Source: Rhodospirillaceae bacterium
GTDB taxonomy: Bacteria > Pseudomonadota > Alphaproteobacteria > Rhodospirillales > Rhodospirillaceae
NCBI GenBank assembly: GCA_947476695.1
Contig: CANJRD010000009.1
Span: 1-64,000, forward strand
Direction of reading: 5' to 3'
DNA: 64,000 nt
The first letter of the stretch is position 1. The number at the start of each line of letters is the position of its first letter. Made by a program: the position numbers and the translations under genes. The notes beneath the pieces are model-generated. The model made no database searches. It worked only from the letters and a program-made list of their open reading frames with translations, and had not been told where the DNA came from. Positions 61,686 through 64,000 of this stretch are shown here, piece by piece.

Positions 61686-63332
61686 ATGGAAAAGAAATTC
61701 CCTCCCAAGTTACGCCTCGCGTTGGGCGCCGTCGTCGCGGCCGCGCCGCTGCTGCTGGTCGCCACGCTGGCCGTTCGCCATGCCGACCGCATCGCGGACC
61801 CGGTCGCGCCCGCGGCGCGCGTAGCTCAGGAAGAAGCACCGAAAAGCGGCCCCAGCGTTCGCGAGGTTCTCGCCGGCAGCGCCGCCCCCGACCTCCGCGC
61901 GCAGCTTGAGCAGATTTACGGCGCGGTCGACGGCGCAACCTTGTGGTCCGGCGACGAAACGGCGAAGCGCCGGTTGCGCAGTCTCGACGAAGAACTGAGC
62001 GCTATCGACGCCCAGGGGCTCAATACGGCGAAGTTGGTCGCCGCGCGCGAGGCGCTGCTGGCGAGCAAGGCGGAAGACCGTGCCCGCAATGATATCGCGC
62101 TGACGTCTGAAACCCTGACGCTCGCGAAGGCGATCCGGTTCGGACATTTGTCGAACAAACAACTCCCGGATTGGGAAATCGCCGCCGACGTTGTCGATAT
62201 CACGCCAGATTTTGCCGCCGCGCTGAAGGACGGCCAGCTCGGCCCCTACCTACGTAGCCTTGAGCCGACCGATCCCCAGTATGCGAACCTCGTCAAAGCG
62301 CTCGCCCGCTATAAGGACCTTGTCGGCAAGGGCGGCGGGCCGGCCCCCGCGAGCGAAGACGCCGAAGCATTCCGCAGCCGCCTGATTGCGGAAGGCTATC
62401 TCGTCGCCAACGCGCCAGCCGACAAAGTCACGCTACAAGCGGCGCTGAAAGACTTCCAGACGCACAACGGCCTCGAACCGGACGGCAAGCTGGGCAAGGC
62501 GACGTTAGCCGCGCTTACGATGTCCGCCGATCAGCGCGTGGGTTAGATCCTCGCCAATCTCGAACGCCATCGTCATATGCCGCGCGCGGTTGCGCCCGAC
62601 CGCGTCGTGGTGAACACGGCCGATCAATCGCTGCTTCTGTACCGCGACAACGCACCGGTCCTGAAGCTGCGCACAATCGTCGGCGACCGCAAACATCCTA
62701 CGCCGATCCTGGCGTTAAAGATGGCGGCGGTGACGCTGAATCCGCCATGGGACCTGCCGCCGTCGATCGCGAGCAAGGAAATCCTGCCGCATCTTAAAAA
62801 GAATCCGAACTACCTGGCCGACAGCAACATGATCATCGTCAACGACAAGACGAACGATCCCCAAGGCCTGTCTGTCGATTGGACGCGCTACACCGCGAAA
62901 AACTTCCCGATGCGCCTGCGCCAGCTGCCCGGCGCGCACAATTCGCTCGGCCGCGTGAAGTTAGAGATGTGGAATGCGTTCAACATCTATCTACACGACA
63001 CGCCGTCGCGCAATCTGTTCGACAAGACGTCGCGCTACATGAGCCATGGCTGCGTGCGCGTGGATCAGGCGCATGATCTGGCCCGCCACGTGCTGATGAA
63101 TCAGCCGGGCTGGGACTCAGCCGCCCTCCTCGCGGGCATTGATGCAGGCGACAGCAAGACGATCCGCCTCAAACAGTCGCTGCCGGTGCAGATTCTATAC
63201 TGGACCGTGTTCGTCGATGGCGCGGGGGAGTTGCAGTTCCGCGAGGACGCCTACCGCCGCGATGCGCCGGTCAGTGAAGCGCTGCGCGCGACAGCGAAGC
63301 GAGCCGTCACGCAGGTTGCATCGGGCCCCTAA
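61686..63332 (+). pseudogene. YcbB-type L,D-transpeptidase split by an in-frame TAG
   Basis: One frame runs for 548 codons apart from a TAG at 62544-62546 (codon 287). Before it are a signal anchor (LALGAVVAAAPLLLVATLAV), the scaffold and a peptidoglycan-binding-like segment (about 235-285). After it the frame continues ILANLERHRHMPRAV and the YkuD domain with the catalytic Cys456 in YMSHGCVRV and YLHDTPSRNLF. In relatives this position reads as a Q/E-type residue in RV.Q...ANLER, so a CAG-to-TAG change is likely. Unless suppressed, the catalytic half is not made. Confidence 0.8.
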
Positions 63333-63414
63333 TTATTTCTACCGATAGCTTCCTCACGGGAACTTATTCTTCAGTTGGGTTTTCCATCCGGTTTCCCCGT
63401 GCTAAGCACGAGGC

Positions 63415-63981
63415 ATGGGGGACGATCCACCGCACAAGACATCCGTCGATCGCACGCGCTTGCGCATGCTCGCCGGCGGACTCGCTTCGGCAGCCTTCTT
63501 GCTGACGCGACCGGCGCAGGCCGCGATACAGGCGCCCCGCCCTCGCTCACTTCGCCTGCGAAATCTCCATACTGGCGAGGCCGCCTCCGTCACTTATTGG
63601 GCGGATGGCAGTTACCTCTCCGACGGCGTCACAAACCTTGCCCACATCCTGCGCGACCACCGCAATGGCGCATCGCATGCGATGGACGCTAAGCTCTTCG
63701 ATCTGCTGTACGGCCTGCAAGCCAAGCTCGGCGTCTCGTCGGGCTTCCATGTGATCTCCGGCTATCGTTCGCCGGAATCCAATGCCCACCTGGCGGCGGC
63801 CAGCGGTGGGGTTGCGAAACACAGCCTGCACATGGAAGGCAAGGCGATGGACATTCGCGTGCCCGGCGTGCCGTTAAAGAACGTGCATCGCGCCGCCATG
63901 AGCCTGTCGGCCGGCGGCGTCGGCCTCTACACGGCGTCGGACTTCGTCCACGTCGACACCGGCCGCCTCCGGTACTGGTAA
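63415..63981 (+). CDS. DUF882 (YcbK-like, M15-type) peptidoglycan peptidase family protein
   Basis: The 188-residue exported protein has an N-terminal hydrophobic export signal (LRMLAGGLASAAFLLTRPAQA). The zinc site typical of the family appears as GYRSPESNAHL, KHSLHMEGKAMDIRV and FVHVDTGRLRYW. In E. coli the related ycbK lies next to the L,D-transpeptidase gene ycbB, and the same pairing is seen here. It probably trims or remodels peptidoglycan. Confidence 0.88.
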   Translation: MGDDPPHKTSVDRTRLRMLAGGLASAAFLLTRPAQAAIQAPRPRSLRLRNLHTGEAASVTYWADGSYLSDGVTNLAHILRDHRNGASHAMDAKLFDLLYGLQAKLGVSSGFHVISGYRSPESNAHLAAASGGVAKHSLHMEGKAMDIRVPGVPLKNVHRAAMSLSAGGVGLYTASDFVHVDTGRLRYW

Positions 63982-64000
63982 TCGCCTAGAACAGGTTGCC

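Noticed and set aside
62544-62546. TAG read as pyrrolysine or programmed readthrough
   Set aside because: No sign of a pyrrolysine system in the window, and several other genes also carry single-base lesions, so a point mutation or sequence error is simpler.
1-64000. tRNA, rRNA or CRISPR features
   Set aside because: No cloverleaf-like, rRNA-like or regularly spaced repeat pattern was noticed on either strand, though this was by eye and a covariance search could still find a tRNA.

Overview
The window is GC-rich with strongly G/C-biased third codon positions. Its gene content points to an alphaproteobacterium: a plant-type glutamate-cysteine ligase next to rsmE and ubiA, a WlbA-type sugar dehydrogenase, DUF374-lpxK lipid A genes, a DUF882 protein beside a YcbB-type L,D-transpeptidase, and a deoxyhypusine-synthase-like protein beside a fold III decarboxylase. 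No rRNA, tRNA or CRISPR was recognised. No species can be named from the sequence alone.

Region by region. 1-400: the outer end of an IS21-like element has cut off a small helix-turn-helix gene. 400-2960: an S24 (LexA/CI-like) regulator with repeated operator-like motifs, a frameshifted small gene, hspQ and a peroxiredoxin. 2990-30600: a roughly 27 kb surface-glycan region. It holds a CDP-glucose branch (rfbG, rfbF and a reductase/epimerase), a PEP-CTERM protein, and a CBS-DegT aminotransferase fusion. It also holds a nonulosonate-type synthase and cytidylyltransferase, a sulfotransferase, a glutamine-dependent amidotransferase, a WlbA/WbpE/WbpD-type diacetamido-uronate branch, several glycosyltransferases, methyltransferases and a large HAD protein. 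No flippase, polymerase or chain-length regulator was seen here. 30800-32390: a single-domain response regulator followed by a DUF3095 cyclase-like protein. 32360-34080: a less GC-rich island with a frameshifted phage/effector-like gene and two small envelope proteins. 34240-39880: an NSS transporter, a ketopantoate-reductase-like protein, an FAD oxidoreductase, and then a polyamine module (to 41620). 41860-53700: MAPEG proteins, pfkA, c-di-GMP phosphodiesterases (EAL and HD-GYP), chorismate mutase, gshA, rsmE, ubiA, a frameshifted PEP-mutase-like gene and ubiD. 53700-64000: TldE with a histone-H1-like tail, a DMT transporter, a lipid kinase, an LpxH-like hydrolase plus glycosyltransferase, an acyltransferase plus lpxK, and an L,D-transpeptidase split by an in-frame TAG beside a DUF882 peptidase.

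How they work together. Much of the window serves the cell envelope: nucleotide sugars, glycan assembly, lipid A, and peptidoglycan cross-linking. Smaller blocks cover ubiquinone (ubiA, ubiD), glutathione (gshA), polyamines and c-di-GMP signalling. Five genes carry single lesions (near 1690, 27075, 33818, 48940 and 62544). They may be real decay or errors in the assembly, and read-level checks would decide.
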